Assembly: GCF_002980625.1 (NCBI RefSeq)
Contig: NZ_PVLR01000006.1
Span: 1 to 64,000 of the forward strand
DNA: 64,000 nt
Direction: 5' to 3'
Source: Malikia spinosa
Lineage (GTDB): Bacteria > Pseudomonadota > Gammaproteobacteria > Burkholderiales > Burkholderiaceae_C
In this document: positions 1 to 9,295 of the stretch, piece after piece
How positions within the stretch are numbered: position 1 is the stretch's first letter
Layout of the letters: each line of letters begins with the position of its first letter
Notes under the pieces: generated by a model
The model's input: only the letters and a program-made list of their open reading frames with translations
What the model was told of the DNA's origin: nothing
The model's database searches: none
Position numbers and translations under genes: made by a program

Positions 1-1
1 G

Positions 2-2002
2 GACGACGGCCCGAGCATTGCAGTCAGCGCGACCGCGCCGGCTGCGGCTTCGCTGCAGGTGGATGAAAGCTTGTTGGGCACCAATGTCAGCGTGAGCTTC
101 GCTAACCGCTTTGGCAACACTCCGAGCTACGGCGCGGACGGTGCGGGCACGGTGGGCTCGGCCTTTGCGCTCGGCATCAAGAGCGTGGGGGCGGACAGTG
201 GACTGGTGGACACGCTCACGGGCAACCACATCTACCTGTACCTGTCAGGCAACGACGTGGTGGGCCGTGTGGGCAGTGCCACGACCACGCCGGACCCGGC
301 CGGTACGGTGGCGTTCCGGGTCAGCAACAGCGGTGCCTTGGTGACGCTGGACCAGGTGACTGCCATCGTGCACCCGACGACGCAGCCGAACGAAGCCAAG
401 TCCTTGAGTGCGGCTGACCTGATCACGTTGACGCGTACCGACACCATCACCGACAGGGATGGTGACAGCAACACGGGCTCGAATTCGATCAACCTGGGCA
501 GTGCCATCAGCTTCCTGGACGATGGCCCGACGACGACGCTGACGGTCAAGAACACCATCTTCATTCCCTTGTCCAGCGTGGACGAGACCGTCGGTCCCGA
601 CCGCTACGCTCCTTTGGAGAGTCCGGACGCTGGCAACAACGATGACGGCATGGGCTGGCTGGGGCGGGTCACCACCTCGGTCAGTGGTGGCCTGGGGCTG
701 GTCAACCTGTTTGACGTGGGGGGAGCCTATGGCGCAGACGGGGCCGGCACCACCAATGGCACATTGAGCTTTACCGGCATCCCGCCCAGCGGCCTGGAAA
801 CCACGCTGTCGTCAACGGCGGGCGGCACGATCACGCTATTCCTGGAGAGCGGTGTCATCGTCGGCCGCGACGCCAACGGAGGCAATCCGGTATTCAGGAT
901 CGAGATCGTGAATACCGCATCGAGCGGTGATCCGGCGGTCTACGAATTGCAGACCACCTTGTACGAGGCGATCCGCCATGGCGACACGGCACTGCACGAT
1001 GAATCGATCGATTTGTTGATGACCGCTGGTGAGGTGAACCTGAACTATCAGGTCATTCGCACAGATGGCGACGGCGATAGAAACAACATCAACTCCTCCA
1101 TCGTGCTGATCGACTCGAGCTCATCGTTCTTCAGTTTCGACGATGACGGTCCGATGACCGATCCCTCCACCAGCGGGCAGGCAGTCGATTCGCTCGGATA
1201 CCTGTCGTTCGGGACCGACGGCGGCTATGTCGAATCTATTACCCTGGGCAGCACGACCTATGCTTGGAACACCAGCACGAACAGCATCGACGTCACGGGA
1301 GGGCCGAGCAGCCTGATTGGCTTCGATGCCGGTACGCATCTCATGCAGGTGACGGTGGGGACGGGACAGTTCACCGTGGACATGGATGACGGTCGTTACA
1401 ACCTGCTGCTCACCCCCGCTGCGGATTTCCATCTCGATGTCGGCTACGCGCTGGTCGACAACGACGGCGACCATGCCACTGGCACGCTGCCGATCGACTT
1501 GAAGGTCTCGCAGATCGGTGATTCCTCAGGCAACACCATCAACGGCACTGCTGGCAGCAACGACTTGTTGCTGGGAGAGGATGGCAACGACATCCTGGAC
1601 GGTCTCAGCGGCGATGACCTCCTGGTTGGTGGCAAGGACTCCGACACGATGACCGGGGGTGATGGAGCGGACACCTTTGTCTGGCGCCGCAACGACCAGG
1701 GCACGGGCGGCTCAATCGACACCATCACCGACTTTGGCAATGGCCAGGACAGACTGGACCTGCGTGACCTGTTGCAGGGCGAGCATCAGGGGGCCGCAGC
1801 AGGGACCAGCGGCAGCCTGGAGCAGTACCTGCACTTCACAACCTCGGGGGGGAACACGACGATCGAAGTCACGATTGATCCAACTATCTCAACTGCGTTT
1901 GGTTTGTCCATCGTTCTGCAGGGCGTCACGCTGGCCGGTGCCGACGACGCGAGCAAGATCTCGAACCTGTTGGCCGCCAACAAGCTGGTCGTGGATCTCT
2001 GA
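2..2002 (+). CDS. C-terminal part of a giant type I-secreted RTX adhesin (5' end outside window)
   Basis: The reading frame is open from the first complete codon, so the start lies upstream and only the last 666 residues are visible. The motif DDGP recurs at nt 2, 518 and 1142, each time heading a beta-rich unit of about 170-210 residues. This is the pattern of T1SS-143 repeats in surface adhesins of the LapA/BpfA type. Glycine/aspartate-rich RTX nonapeptides (GEDGNDILDG, GGDGADTF) follow at about nt 1555-1680 and would bind calcium outside the cell. The last 90 residues (DxITDF, LDLRDLLQGE, a hydrophobic end LVVDL) match the uncleaved C-terminal type I secretion signal of the VCA0849 class. 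A TolC-type channel gene follows directly. Family assignment is from motifs; the ligand and the total size cannot be known here. Confidence 0.85.
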   Translation, partial: DDGPSIAVSATAPAAASLQVDESLLGTNVSVSFANRFGNTPSYGADGAGTVGSAFALGIKSVGADSGLVDTLTGNHIYLYLSGNDVVGRVGSATTTPDPAGTVAFRVSNSGALVTLDQVTAIVHPTTQPNEAKSLSAADLITLTRTDTITDRDGDSNTGSNSINLGSAISFLDDGPTTTLTVKNTIFIPLSSVDETVGPDRYAPLESPDAGNNDDGMGWLGRVTTSVSGGLGLVNLFDVGGAYGADGAGTTNGTLSFTGIPPSGLETTLSSTAGGTITLFLESGVIVGRDANGGNPVFRIEIVNTASSGDPAVYELQTTLYEAIRHGDTALHDESIDLLMTAGEVNLNYQVIRTDGDGDRNNINSSIVLIDSSSSFFSFDDDGPMTDPSTSGQAVDSLGYLSFGTDGGYVESITLGSTTYAWNTSTNSIDVTGGPSSLIGFDAGTHLMQVTVGTGQFTVDMDDGRYNLLLTPAADFHLDVGYALVDNDGDHATGTLPIDLKVSQIGDSSGNTINGTAGSNDLLLGEDGNDILDGLSGDDLLVGGKDSDTMTGGDGADTFVWRRNDQGTGGSIDTITDFGNGQDRLDLRDLLQGEHQGAAAGTSGSLEQYLHFTTSGGNTTIEVTIDPTISTAFGLSIVLQGVTLAGADDASKISNLLAANKLVVDL

Positions 2003-2018
2003 CCGCATCCTTGCCCGT

Positions 2019-2042
2019 CCGACCCGGCGTCGTCCGGGTCGG
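2019..2042 (+). terminator. hairpin after the adhesin gene
   Basis: Nine-bp arms ccgacccgg / ccgggtcgg with a 6-nt loop start 17 nt after the adhesin stop codon. Only a short ATTT tail follows, so it is a weak intrinsic terminator or an RNA-stabilising hairpin. The rest of the 238-bp gap holds a TTGACA (2125-2130) and a TATAGT (2166-2171), but their spacing is wrong for a single promoter. Confidence 0.5.
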
Positions 2043-2240
2043 ATTTCACCCGGCATCCATGGTGCGCGTGGACCGGCCTCGGGCTGGGTCTGTTCCAGGT
2101 GAGAGCCACCAGAATTGTGTCTTCTTGACAACAACAAGGGGCTACTCGCAAAGTGACTCCACTGATATAGTGAGTCAAATGTGTAGGCATGTAATCTTGC
2201 GCATGGGGTGATGGATGCGCAGAACTGAAAGGGTGGGAGA

Positions 2241-4115
2241 ATGAAAAAAAGTACAAAAATGAGTGCCATTGCTGGCGCGATTCTGGTCATGACAGGCGGA
2301 GTGACATGGGCTCAAGCCCAGACCCTGCTGCCCGCCCCGCTGGTGACGGCAGCGCAGAAAGCGGTCGTCACCAACCCCGAGGTGCAGGCGCGCTGGCGTG
2401 AGTACACCGGCGCCGTGGCCGATGGCGACGCCGCGACGGCGGGCTACAAGCCTCAGGTCGACCTGACGCTGGGCGTCGGTCGCGAATGGAAGGACTATCC
2501 GGGCGCTACGCCTGCGGGTAGCCAGACGGAGTACACCCGTACCGGTGGCTCGGTCACCCTGACCCAAATGCTGTTCGACGGCATGTTCACGCGCAACGAG
2601 GTCAAGCGCCTGGGCTATGCCAAGCTGGTGCGTTACTACGAACTGCTCGAAGCCTCCGAAAACATCAGCCTGGAGGCTGTCAAGGCCTACGCCGATGTGG
2701 CGCGGCGCAGCGAACTGGTCGAGGAAGCTCGCGCCAACTTCCTCGAGCACAAGCTCACCTACGTCAAGCTGGAAGACCGGGTCCGTGCCGGCAGGGACAC
2801 CCGGGTCGACCTCTCTCAGGCCTATGGCCGGTTGGCATTGGCCGAGTCCAACCTGCTGACTGAAGTGTCCAATCTGCACGATGTGAGCGCACGCTACCTG
2901 CGCATCATGGGCGAGAAGCCGCCGACCAAGATCGCCGCCTTGTCCGAAGGCCTCAAGCTCCAGGGCATTCCGGCCAGCGCCACCGAGGCGATGCGGATCG
3001 GCCTGCCCAACAGTCCGACCATCAACGCTGCCTACGAGAACGTGCGTTCGAGCCAGTCCAACATCGAGTCGCGCAAGGCCGCCTACTGGCCCCGGGTCGA
3101 CTTCCGCATCCGCGACAGCTGGGGGCGCAACGTCGATGGCGTCGATGGCAGCCGGCGCGACCAGGTGGCCGAGGTGGTGCTCAACTACAACCTGTACCGC
3201 GGCGGCTACGACAAGGCACGCGAGCGGCAGGCGGTCGAATACCGCTTCCAGGCGCGCGATCTGCAGGAAAAGGCCTGTCGTGATGTGCGCCAGACGCTGG
3301 CCATTGCCTTCCAGGATGTGGTCAAGATCAACGAGCAGCTCGGTTACCTGCAGACGCACCAGTTGTCGACCGAAAAGGTGATGCAGGGTTACCGTGAGCA
3401 GTTCTACGCCAACAAGGACCGTACCCTGCTGGATCTGCTCGACACGCAGAACGAACTGTTCGAAGCCAATCGGGCCTATATCAACGCGCGCTACGACGAG
3501 GTCATCGCCCAGGCCCGCACGCTGGCCAGCATGGGCAAGCTGACGGCGGCGCTCGGTGTCGCGCGTCCCGATCAGCCCGGCCTGAAGGAGGCCGGCCAGG
3601 ACCGCGAACCCTTGCTGCCGCCCGAGGAACTCTGCCCCTTCGATGCGCCCGAGCTCGCGGTGGTTGACAAGTCGGTCGATGCGCCCAAGCCGGTTGCCAT
3701 CAAGCTGGAGCAGCCGCTCAAGGTGACCTTCCCGGCCAGCGCGCTGTTCGACTTCGACAAGTCAGTGCTCAAGCCCGAAGGCAAGCGGGGGCTTGACAAC
3801 CTGCTGGCCAAGGTCAAGGGTGCCGACATCGAGATTTATATCGTGGTCGGCCATACCGATTCGATCGGCACCGACGAGTACAACCGCAAGCTGTCGCTGC
3901 GGCGTGCCGATTCAGTCAAGACCTATCTCGTGAGCCAGGGCGTGCCGCAGATCAAGATCCGTGCCGATGGCCGGGGCGAGTCCGAGCCGGTCGCCAGCAA
4001 CAAGACGGCTGAAGGCCGCAGCCAGAACCGCCGGGTCGAAGTGACGGTGGTACCGACCGGCTACAAGGGCCCGTTGCCGGCTTCCACAGCCCCCAAGGCG
4101 ACAGAGCCGAAATAA
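2241..4115 (+). CDS. TolC-family type I secretion outer-membrane channel fused to an OmpA C-terminal domain
   Basis: The protein has 624 aa. A signal peptide (lysine-rich start, hydrophobic core, AQA cleavage at about residue 26) precedes a TolC/AggA-like efflux-channel domain at about residues 27-440. A proline/acid-rich linker follows, then an OmpA-like domain at about 495-605, recognisable by LFDFDKSVLKPEG, VVGHTDSIGTDEYN, LSLRRADSV and GRSQNRRVEV. The first half should form the outer-membrane and periplasmic exit duct for the adhesin encoded just upstream. The OmpA half should bind peptidoglycan. In the Shewanella bpfA operon, as I recall it, AggA (TolC) and an OmpA-family protein are separate genes; here they are one chain. 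Start: ATG preceded by GGGAGA. No inner-membrane ABC or membrane-fusion partner follows, so these must lie elsewhere. Confidence 0.88.
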   Translation: MKKSTKMSAIAGAILVMTGGVTWAQAQTLLPAPLVTAAQKAVVTNPEVQARWREYTGAVADGDAATAGYKPQVDLTLGVGREWKDYPGATPAGSQTEYTRTGGSVTLTQMLFDGMFTRNEVKRLGYAKLVRYYELLEASENISLEAVKAYADVARRSELVEEARANFLEHKLTYVKLEDRVRAGRDTRVDLSQAYGRLALAESNLLTEVSNLHDVSARYLRIMGEKPPTKIAALSEGLKLQGIPASATEAMRIGLPNSPTINAAYENVRSSQSNIESRKAAYWPRVDFRIRDSWGRNVDGVDGSRRDQVAEVVLNYNLYRGGYDKARERQAVEYRFQARDLQEKACRDVRQTLAIAFQDVVKINEQLGYLQTHQLSTEKVMQGYREQFYANKDRTLLDLLDTQNELFEANRAYINARYDEVIAQARTLASMGKLTAALGVARPDQPGLKEAGQDREPLLPPEELCPFDAPELAVVDKSVDAPKPVAIKLEQPLKVTFPASALFDFDKSVLKPEGKRGLDNLLAKVKGADIEIYIVVGHTDSIGTDEYNRKLSLRRADSVKTYLVSQGVPQIKIRADGRGESEPVASNKTAEGRSQNRRVEVTVVPTGYKGPLPASTAPKATEPK

Positions 4116-4129
4116 GCTGCGGCTCCAAT

Positions 4130-4163
4130 GAAGAAGGCCAGGTCTTGCGACCTGGCCTTCTTC
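4130..4163. terminator. bidirectional terminator between tolC-ompA and lipA
   Basis: A perfect 15-bp inverted repeat (4130-4144 / 4149-4163) with a TTGC loop lies between two convergent genes. The arms carry A/T-rich outer ends on both strands, so it can end transcription from either side. Confidence 0.85.
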
Positions 4164-4185
4164 GATTCCCGGTCAGCGCCAGTCT

Positions 4186-5166
4186 TCAGACGCCGGCGGC
4201 GTGCGCCTGCTGGTCGGCGTGGTAGCTCGATCGCACCATGGCGCCGACGGCAGCGTGCGAGAAGCCCATCTCGTAGGCCTTGGCCTCGAACATCTTGAAG
4301 ACGTCGGGGTGCACATAGCGGCGTACCGGCAGGTGGTGGCCGCTGGGCGCCAGGTACTGGCCGATCGTCAGCATGTCGATGTCGTGCGCGCGCATGTCGC
4401 GCATGACCTCCAGGATTTCCTCGTCGGTCTCGCCCAGGCCGACCATCAGGCCGCTCTTGGTCGGGATGTTGGGAAAGCGGGCCTTGAAGTCCTGCAGCAG
4501 CTTGAGCGAATGCGCGTAGTCGGCACCCGGGCGCGCTTCCTTGTACAGGCGGGGCACCGTTTCCATGTTGTGGTTCATGACATCCGGCAGGCCTTCGGCC
4601 AGGATGTCGAGCGCCTTGTCCAGCCGGCCACGGAAGTCGGGCACCAGGACCTCGATCTGGGTCTTGGGCGAGAGCTCGCGCGTCTTCTGGATGCAAGTCA
4701 CATAGTGGCCGGCACCGCCGTCGCGCAGGTCGTCGCGGTCGACGCTGGTGATCACGACATAGTTGAGCTTGAGCGCGGCGATGGTCTTGGCCAGGTTCTC
4801 GGGTTCGTTGACGTCGAGCGGGTCCGGGCGGCCGTGGCCGACGTCGCAGAACGGGCAGCGCCGCGTGCACTTGTCGCCCATGATCATGAAGGTCGCGGTG
4901 CCCTTGCCGAAGCATTCGCCGATGTTCGGGCAGGAGGCTTCCTCGCACACCGTCACCAGTTTGTTGGCGCGCAGCGTGTCCTTGATCTCGTAGAAGCGGG
5001 TGGTCGGCGAGCCGGCCTTGACGCGAATCCAGTCGGGCTTCTTGAGCGTTTCGGCTGGCACGATCTTGATCGGGATGCGTGCCGTCTTGGCGTGGCTCTT
5101 TTGCTTGGCGCTGGCGTTGTAGTTGGCGGCGTCTTCGGCCTGGTGGACGACGGGGTTGCTCGACAT
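4186..5166 (-). CDS. lipA: lipoyl synthase
   Basis: Radical-SAM enzyme that inserts two sulfurs into octanoyl groups on lipoyl domains of 2-oxoacid dehydrogenases and GcvH. The protein has 326 aa from the ATG at 5166; a longer open frame upstream reads into lipB and was discarded. The auxiliary-cluster cysteines C74, C79 and C85 ([12 protein letters not shown]) and the radical-SAM CX3CX2C at C100, C104 and C107 (CTRRCPFC) are present. The C-terminal RSSY that supplies a serine ligand to the auxiliary cluster is also present. It lies 32 nt downstream of lipB on the same strand, which gives a DUF493-lipB-lipA operon. Confidence 0.97.
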   Translation of the reverse strand: MSSNPVVHQAEDAANYNASAKQKSHAKTARIPIKIVPAETLKKPDWIRVKAGSPTTRFYEIKDTLRANKLVTVCEEASCPNIGECFGKGTATFMIMGDKCTRRCPFCDVGHGRPDPLDVNEPENLAKTIAALKLNYVVITSVDRDDLRDGGAGHYVTCIQKTRELSPKTQIEVLVPDFRGRLDKALDILAEGLPDVMNHNMETVPRLYKEARPGADYAHSLKLLQDFKARFPNIPTKSGLMVGLGETDEEILEVMRDMRAHDIDMLTIGQYLAPSGHHLPVRRYVHPDVFKMFEAKAYEMGFSHAAVGAMVRSSYHADQQAHAAGV

Positions 5167-5198
5167 CTGGATTTTCCGGCTAGTGGGGTGATTGCCTG

Positions 5199-5882
5199 TC
5201 AGGCGGACAGCAGGGCGCCAAGCTTCTGGCCCAGCACCTCGGCCACGTCCTCGGGCGCAGCTTGGACCCCGATTGTATGGAGATCGACGGTTTTGAGCCC
5301 GACGTAGCCGCAGGGGTTGATGCGCGCGTAGGGTTCCAGGTCCATCGCGACGTTGAGCGCCAGCCCGTGGTAAGTGCAATGGCGGTGTACCTTGATGCCC
5401 AGCGCGCTGATCTTGCCCAGGCCGCGGAAAGGGTCGCCGTCCGGTGCCGGGCCGGTCAGTGCCGCGTGCGAGAACGGGTCTTCGAGCCGGACGTAGATGC
5501 CTGGCGCGCTGGCGACCCGGTGTCCCGTCACGTTCCAGTGCGCGAGCGTGCGGATCACGGCCTCCTCGAGCCGGTAGACATATTCCTTGACGTAGTAGCC
5601 AGCGCGCTGCAGGTCGATCAGGGGATAGGCCATGACCTGGCCCGGGCCATGATAGGTCACCTGGCCGCCGCGGTTGGTCTGGACCACCGGGATCTCGCCC
5701 GCCGCCAGCACATGCTCGGCCTTGCCGGCCAGCCCCTGGGTGAAGACCGGCGCATGCTCGCAGAGCCAGAGCTGGTCCGTGCTGTCGGGCCCACGCTCGG
5801 CGCTGAACTGTTGCATGGCCGCGACAGTGGCCAGGTAGTCGACCCGTCCCAGTCGGCTGATCGCGAGACCAGGCATGTTCAC
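5199..5882 (-). CDS. lipB: octanoyl-[acyl carrier protein]:protein octanoyltransferase
   Basis: Transfers octanoate from acyl carrier protein to lipoyl domains, the step before LipA. The protein has 227 aa. Visible family motifs are [12 protein letters not shown], the acyl-binding lysine in [10 protein letters not shown] and the catalytic cysteine in HCTYHG. The start codon overlaps the upstream DUF493 stop by 4 nt, an ATGA-type junction that suggests translational coupling. Confidence 0.96.
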   Translation of the reverse strand: MNMPGLAISRLGRVDYLATVAAMQQFSAERGPDSTDQLWLCEHAPVFTQGLAGKAEHVLAAGEIPVVQTNRGGQVTYHGPGQVMAYPLIDLQRAGYYVKEYVYRLEEAVIRTLAHWNVTGHRVASAPGIYVRLEDPFSHAALTGPAPDGDPFRGLGKISALGIKVHRHCTYHGLALNVAMDLEPYARINPCGYVGLKTVDLHTIGVQAAPEDVAEVLGQKLGALLSA

Positions 5883-6163
5883 AGGACGATCTTGACCATC
5901 GGATGGGTGGTCAAGGTGCGGTAGAGTTCGTCGAGTTGTTCGCGGTGGGTGACATAGACGCTGATCGTCAGGCCCAGATAGTTGCCGCTGCGGCTCGGAC
6001 GCTGCTCGATCGTGGCAGCGTCGAAGCTGGGATCAAACTGGGTCGCCACATGCGCGATCGCAGCGCAGAAGCCTTCCACCTGGGCACCCATGACCTTGAT
6101 CGGGAAATGGCAGGGGTATTCGATCAGGGATTGTTCCGGCGGGATGTCGCGGCTGATGTCCAT
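5879..6163 (-). CDS. DUF493 / YbeD-family protein
   Basis: Small protein of 94 aa from the ATG at 6163; an in-frame extension to 6277 is open but has no family similarity. It has the YbeD-like ferredoxin-fold pattern: [11 protein letters not shown] at the N-terminus, and [15 protein letters not shown] then [15 protein letters not shown] at the C-terminus. DUF493 genes commonly sit immediately upstream of lipB in proteobacteria, as here, and a regulatory role in lipoate metabolism has been proposed. The molecular function is unknown. Confidence 0.88.
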   Translation of the reverse strand: MDISRDIPPEQSLIEYPCHFPIKVMGAQVEGFCAAIAHVATQFDPSFDAATIEQRPSRSGNYLGLTISVYVTHREQLDELYRTLTTHPMVKIVL

Positions 6164-6282
6164 GGTTGTCACGTATTCGTAAGGTAGGATAGGTAAAAAG
6201 CTGATTATCCCAAGCCTGCGTGGCCGTTGCCAGACAGGAATGCGGCAAGTTGACGCCCCACTGTCATGAAGGTGCAAAAGAC

Positions 6283-6313
6283 TTGACGCACACTAAGGGT
6301 TGCTACGTATAAT
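6283..6313 (+). promoter_or_regulatory. candidate sigma-70 promoter of the atp operon
   Basis: TTGACG at 6283-6288 and a perfect TATAAT at 6308-6313 are separated by 19 bp, about 50 bp upstream of atpI. The spacing is long by 2 bp, but this is the only strong -10 in the gap. Confidence 0.55.
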
Positions 6314-6364
6314 GAGTGGCTTTGCGGGGTGCAGGCTGGGCCTGGCTTGCGTGGAGAACGCGTG

Positions 6365-6895
6365 ATGAAGAACGAGCCGGAAAACCGCCGCCCTGTCTAC
6401 GATGATGAAGTAGATGAGGTGCCTGAGCCAGAATTCAAGCGCTGGAGCGCTGATGAGGCTGCCGAGTGGCGCAGGCGTCAGCCGCGCGAATCGGTCTGGG
6501 ATGTGGTTCGGTGGCAGCTGTTGCTTGGCTTACTGCTGGTTCCGTTGACATGGTTGTTGACGCGACGGGCTGAAGTGGTCGGGTCGGTTGTCTACGGTGT
6601 CTCGTGCATCTTGTTGCCGACGGCTCTGATGGCTTATGGCCTGACTTCGAGCGGACTGGCCAGGATGTTGCAGCGGCTGTTTCCCGGAGTGTCCGGGTTG
6701 TCGTTGGCAGGATTGTTCTTTTGGGAAGGGGTCAAGCTCCTGTTGGCGCTTGCCATGATGTGGCTGGCCCCCAGGCTGGTCCCCGGACTGAGCTGGCTGG
6801 CCCTGGTGGCTGGGCTGGTGGTGGCGCTCAAGGCGTATTGGCTGGAACTCTTGATGCGTTCCCGCCGAGCGTCTCGGACGTCGAAAATTTTGTGA
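6365..6895 (+). CDS. atpI: ATP synthase subunit I (AtpI)
   Basis: First gene of the ATP synthase operon, 176 aa from the ATG at 6365 (GGAG at about 6352). The first 55 residues are acidic and charged (DDEVDEVPEPEFKRW), as is common in Burkholderiales AtpI. Four hydrophobic segments follow (about residues 58-75, 80-100, 118-140 and 145-165). AtpI assists c-ring assembly and Mg2+ supply in other bacteria. It is poorly conserved, so the call rests on position, length and topology. Confidence 0.85.
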   Translation: MKNEPENRRPVYDDEVDEVPEPEFKRWSADEAAEWRRRQPRESVWDVVRWQLLLGLLLVPLTWLLTRRAEVVGSVVYGVSCILLPTALMAYGLTSSGLARMLQRLFPGVSGLSLAGLFFWEGVKLLLALAMMWLAPRLVPGLSWLALVAGLVVALKAYWLELLMRSRRASRTSKIL

Positions 6896-6901
6896 CTATT
6901 A

Positions 6902-7801
6902 ATGGCTGAATCAAACATGGCGATTGAAGGCGTGGGCCCGACCCCGGGCGAATACATCAAGCACCACCTGACGCACCTGACCAACCACGGTGACAAGCAG
7001 TCGGGCATCGTTGACTTCAGCTACTGGAACCTCGATTCGATCGTGGTCGCGGCGACGCTGGGTCTGCTGACGGTGTTCGTGCTGTGGCTGGGCGCACGCA
7101 AGGCTACCGCCGGCGTGCCGGGCCGTTTCCAGGCTGCCGTCGAGATTCTGGTCGAAATGGTGGAAAACCAGGCCAAGGGCCTGATCCACAACGAACAAAG
7201 CCGCAAGCTGGTCTCGCCCCTGGCGCTGACCGTGTTTGTCTGGATCTTCATGATGAACTTCATGGACATGCTGCCGCTGGACATGCTGCCCAAGATCTGG
7301 GAAGGCGTCTACGCTGCACAAGGTCATGATCCGCACCACGCCTACCTGCGCGTCGTCCCGACCGCCGACCTGTCCACCACCCTGGGTCTGTCGGTGTCGG
7401 TGCTGCTGATGTGCCTGTTCTACAACATCAAGATCAAAGGTCTGGGCGGCTGGTCGCACGAACTGGTCAGCGCACCGTTCGGTACCAGCAAGAATCCTCT
7501 GTTTGCCATTCCGCTGGGTCTGGTGAACTTCCTGATGCAAATGATCGAATTCCTGGCGAAGACTGTTTCGCACGGCATGCGGTTGTTTGGCAACATGTTC
7601 GCGGGTGAACTGGTCTTCATGCTGATCGCGCTGTTGGGTGGCTACGCCACGCTCTCGCTCAGCGGTGGCCTGTTATTCGTCGGGCACCTGGTCGCCGGCA
7701 CGGTGTGGACCTTGTTCCATATCCTGGTCATCACTCTGCAGGCGTTCATCTTCATGATGCTGGCTCTGATTTATCTGGGTCAAGCGCATGATGCGCACTG
7801 A
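6902..7801 (+). CDS. atpB: F1Fo ATP synthase subunit a
   Basis: Stator membrane subunit that forms the proton half-channels against the c-ring. The protein has 299 aa with several transmembrane helices. The essential arginine lies in GMRLFGNMFAGE in the fourth helix region, and the last helices (TLFHILVITLQAFIFMMLALIY) match the family. It starts 6 nt after atpI. Confidence 0.97.
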   Translation: MAESNMAIEGVGPTPGEYIKHHLTHLTNHGDKQSGIVDFSYWNLDSIVVAATLGLLTVFVLWLGARKATAGVPGRFQAAVEILVEMVENQAKGLIHNEQSRKLVSPLALTVFVWIFMMNFMDMLPLDMLPKIWEGVYAAQGHDPHHAYLRVVPTADLSTTLGLSVSVLLMCLFYNIKIKGLGGWSHELVSAPFGTSKNPLFAIPLGLVNFLMQMIEFLAKTVSHGMRLFGNMFAGELVFMLIALLGGYATLSLSGGLLFVGHLVAGTVWTLFHILVITLQAFIFMMLALIYLGQAHDAH

Positions 7802-7848
7802 GTTCGCGTAACCCGCGCACTGTGTTTCTCTTAGCTTTTCTTTCTTAA

Positions 7849-8127
<279 letters not shown>

Positions 8128-8224
8128 TAGTTTGCTGTGAGGAAGGACGTGCTCCGGCCAAGGCCGGGGCGCGCGTCACAGCAAATGCGTTTCAACTCCC
8201 GATAACACACAGAAAGGCGTTGCG

Positions 8225-8695
8225 ATGAACATCAATGCAACCCTCTTTGCGCAGATCATTGTCTTCGCGATTCTGGTGGGTTTCACGATGAAGTTCGTGT
8301 GGCCCCCGATCGCCAAGGCCCTGGATGAACGCGCGCAGAAGATTTCCGAAGGTCTGGCCGCATCCGAAAAAGCCAAGACCGAGCTGGCCGTCGCCAACAA
8401 GCGTGTCGAGGCAGAGTTGAGCAAGTCGCGCAACGAGTCCGCCACCCGCCTCGCCGATGCCGAGCAACGCGCTCAGGCCACGATCGACGAAGCCAAGGTT
8501 CGTGCCAATGACGAAGCCGCCAAGATCATTGCCGCTGCCAAGGCTGATGCCGAGCAGCAGGTGGTCAAGGCCCGCGAAGTCCTGCGCGAGCAGGTCGCCA
8601 GCCTGGCCGTCAAGGGCGCAGAGCAGATTCTGCAGCGCGAAGTCAACGCCGGCGTGCATGCCGAGCTGTTGAACCGCCTGAAGACCGAACTTTGA
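8225..8695 (+). CDS. atpF: F1Fo ATP synthase subunit b
   Basis: Peripheral-stalk subunit of 156 aa. It has one N-terminal membrane helix ([20 protein letters not shown]) and then a long alanine/glutamate-rich coiled coil (about residues 30-140) that dimerises and holds F1. It starts 97 nt after atpE. This matches the normal length of about 156 aa. Confidence 0.96.
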   Translation: MNINATLFAQIIVFAILVGFTMKFVWPPIAKALDERAQKISEGLAASEKAKTELAVANKRVEAELSKSRNESATRLADAEQRAQATIDEAKVRANDEAAKIIAAAKADAEQQVVKAREVLREQVASLAVKGAEQILQREVNAGVHAELLNRLKTEL

Positions 8696-8715
8696 CCAGC
8701 GCATAAAGGTTGACC

Positions 8716-9246
8716 ATGGCTGAACTTGCCACCATTGCCCGCCCCTACGCTGAAGCGCTGTTCAAGGCCGCCAAGGCCGACGCCGCTGCCGCCGCGCAGT
8801 GGGTCGAAGAGCTGGCTGCCATTGCTGGCAATGAGCAGCTGCTGCAATTTGCCGATAACCCCAAGGTCAACGCCCAGCAGGTGTTCGACCTGGTTTCGGG
8901 TGTCTGCAAGCAGGCGCTGCCCGAAATCGGCCGCAATTTCCTGCTGACCGTGATCGAGAACGGCCGCGTGGCCGTGCTGCCCGAGATTGCCCGCCAGTTC
9001 CGCACCCTTGTGAATGCGCAGCTGGGCACCTCGGATGCCGTGGTCTACAGCGCCTACGACATCGACAGCGCGGCCCTGGCCGATCTGGCTGGCGTCCTTG
9101 AAAAGCGTTTCGCCCGCAAGCTCAACCTGCAACTCGTGCTGCAGCCCGAGCTCATCGGCGGTGTTCGCGTGGTCGTGGGCGACGAGGTGCTGGACCTGAC
9201 GGTCAAAGCCCGCCTGGAACAAATGAAAGCGGCCCTGACGGCGTAA
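8716..9246 (+). CDS. atpH: F1Fo ATP synthase subunit delta
   Basis: Links the b-dimer to the top of F1. The protein has 176 aa from the ATG at 8716; a TTG two codons earlier is less likely. N-terminal [14 protein letters not shown] is the OSCP/delta signature. The C-terminal region ([23 protein letters not shown]) contains the conserved GGxxxxxGdxxxDxS/T-like element. It lies 20 nt after atpF. Confidence 0.96.
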   Translation: MAELATIARPYAEALFKAAKADAAAAAQWVEELAAIAGNEQLLQFADNPKVNAQQVFDLVSGVCKQALPEIGRNFLLTVIENGRVAVLPEIARQFRTLVNAQLGTSDAVVYSAYDIDSAALADLAGVLEKRFARKLNLQLVLQPELIGGVRVVVGDEVLDLTVKARLEQMKAALTA

Positions 9247-9295
9247 GCCGCGGTGTGTCCCGAAGCGCAAACCTATACGAAAGAAGGAAAGAGTC

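Noticed and set aside
2125-2171. TTGACA and TATAGT as a promoter for the TolC-OmpA gene
   Set aside because: They are 35 bp apart, far from the 16-18 bp spacing needed, so they cannot be the two halves of one sigma-70 promoter.
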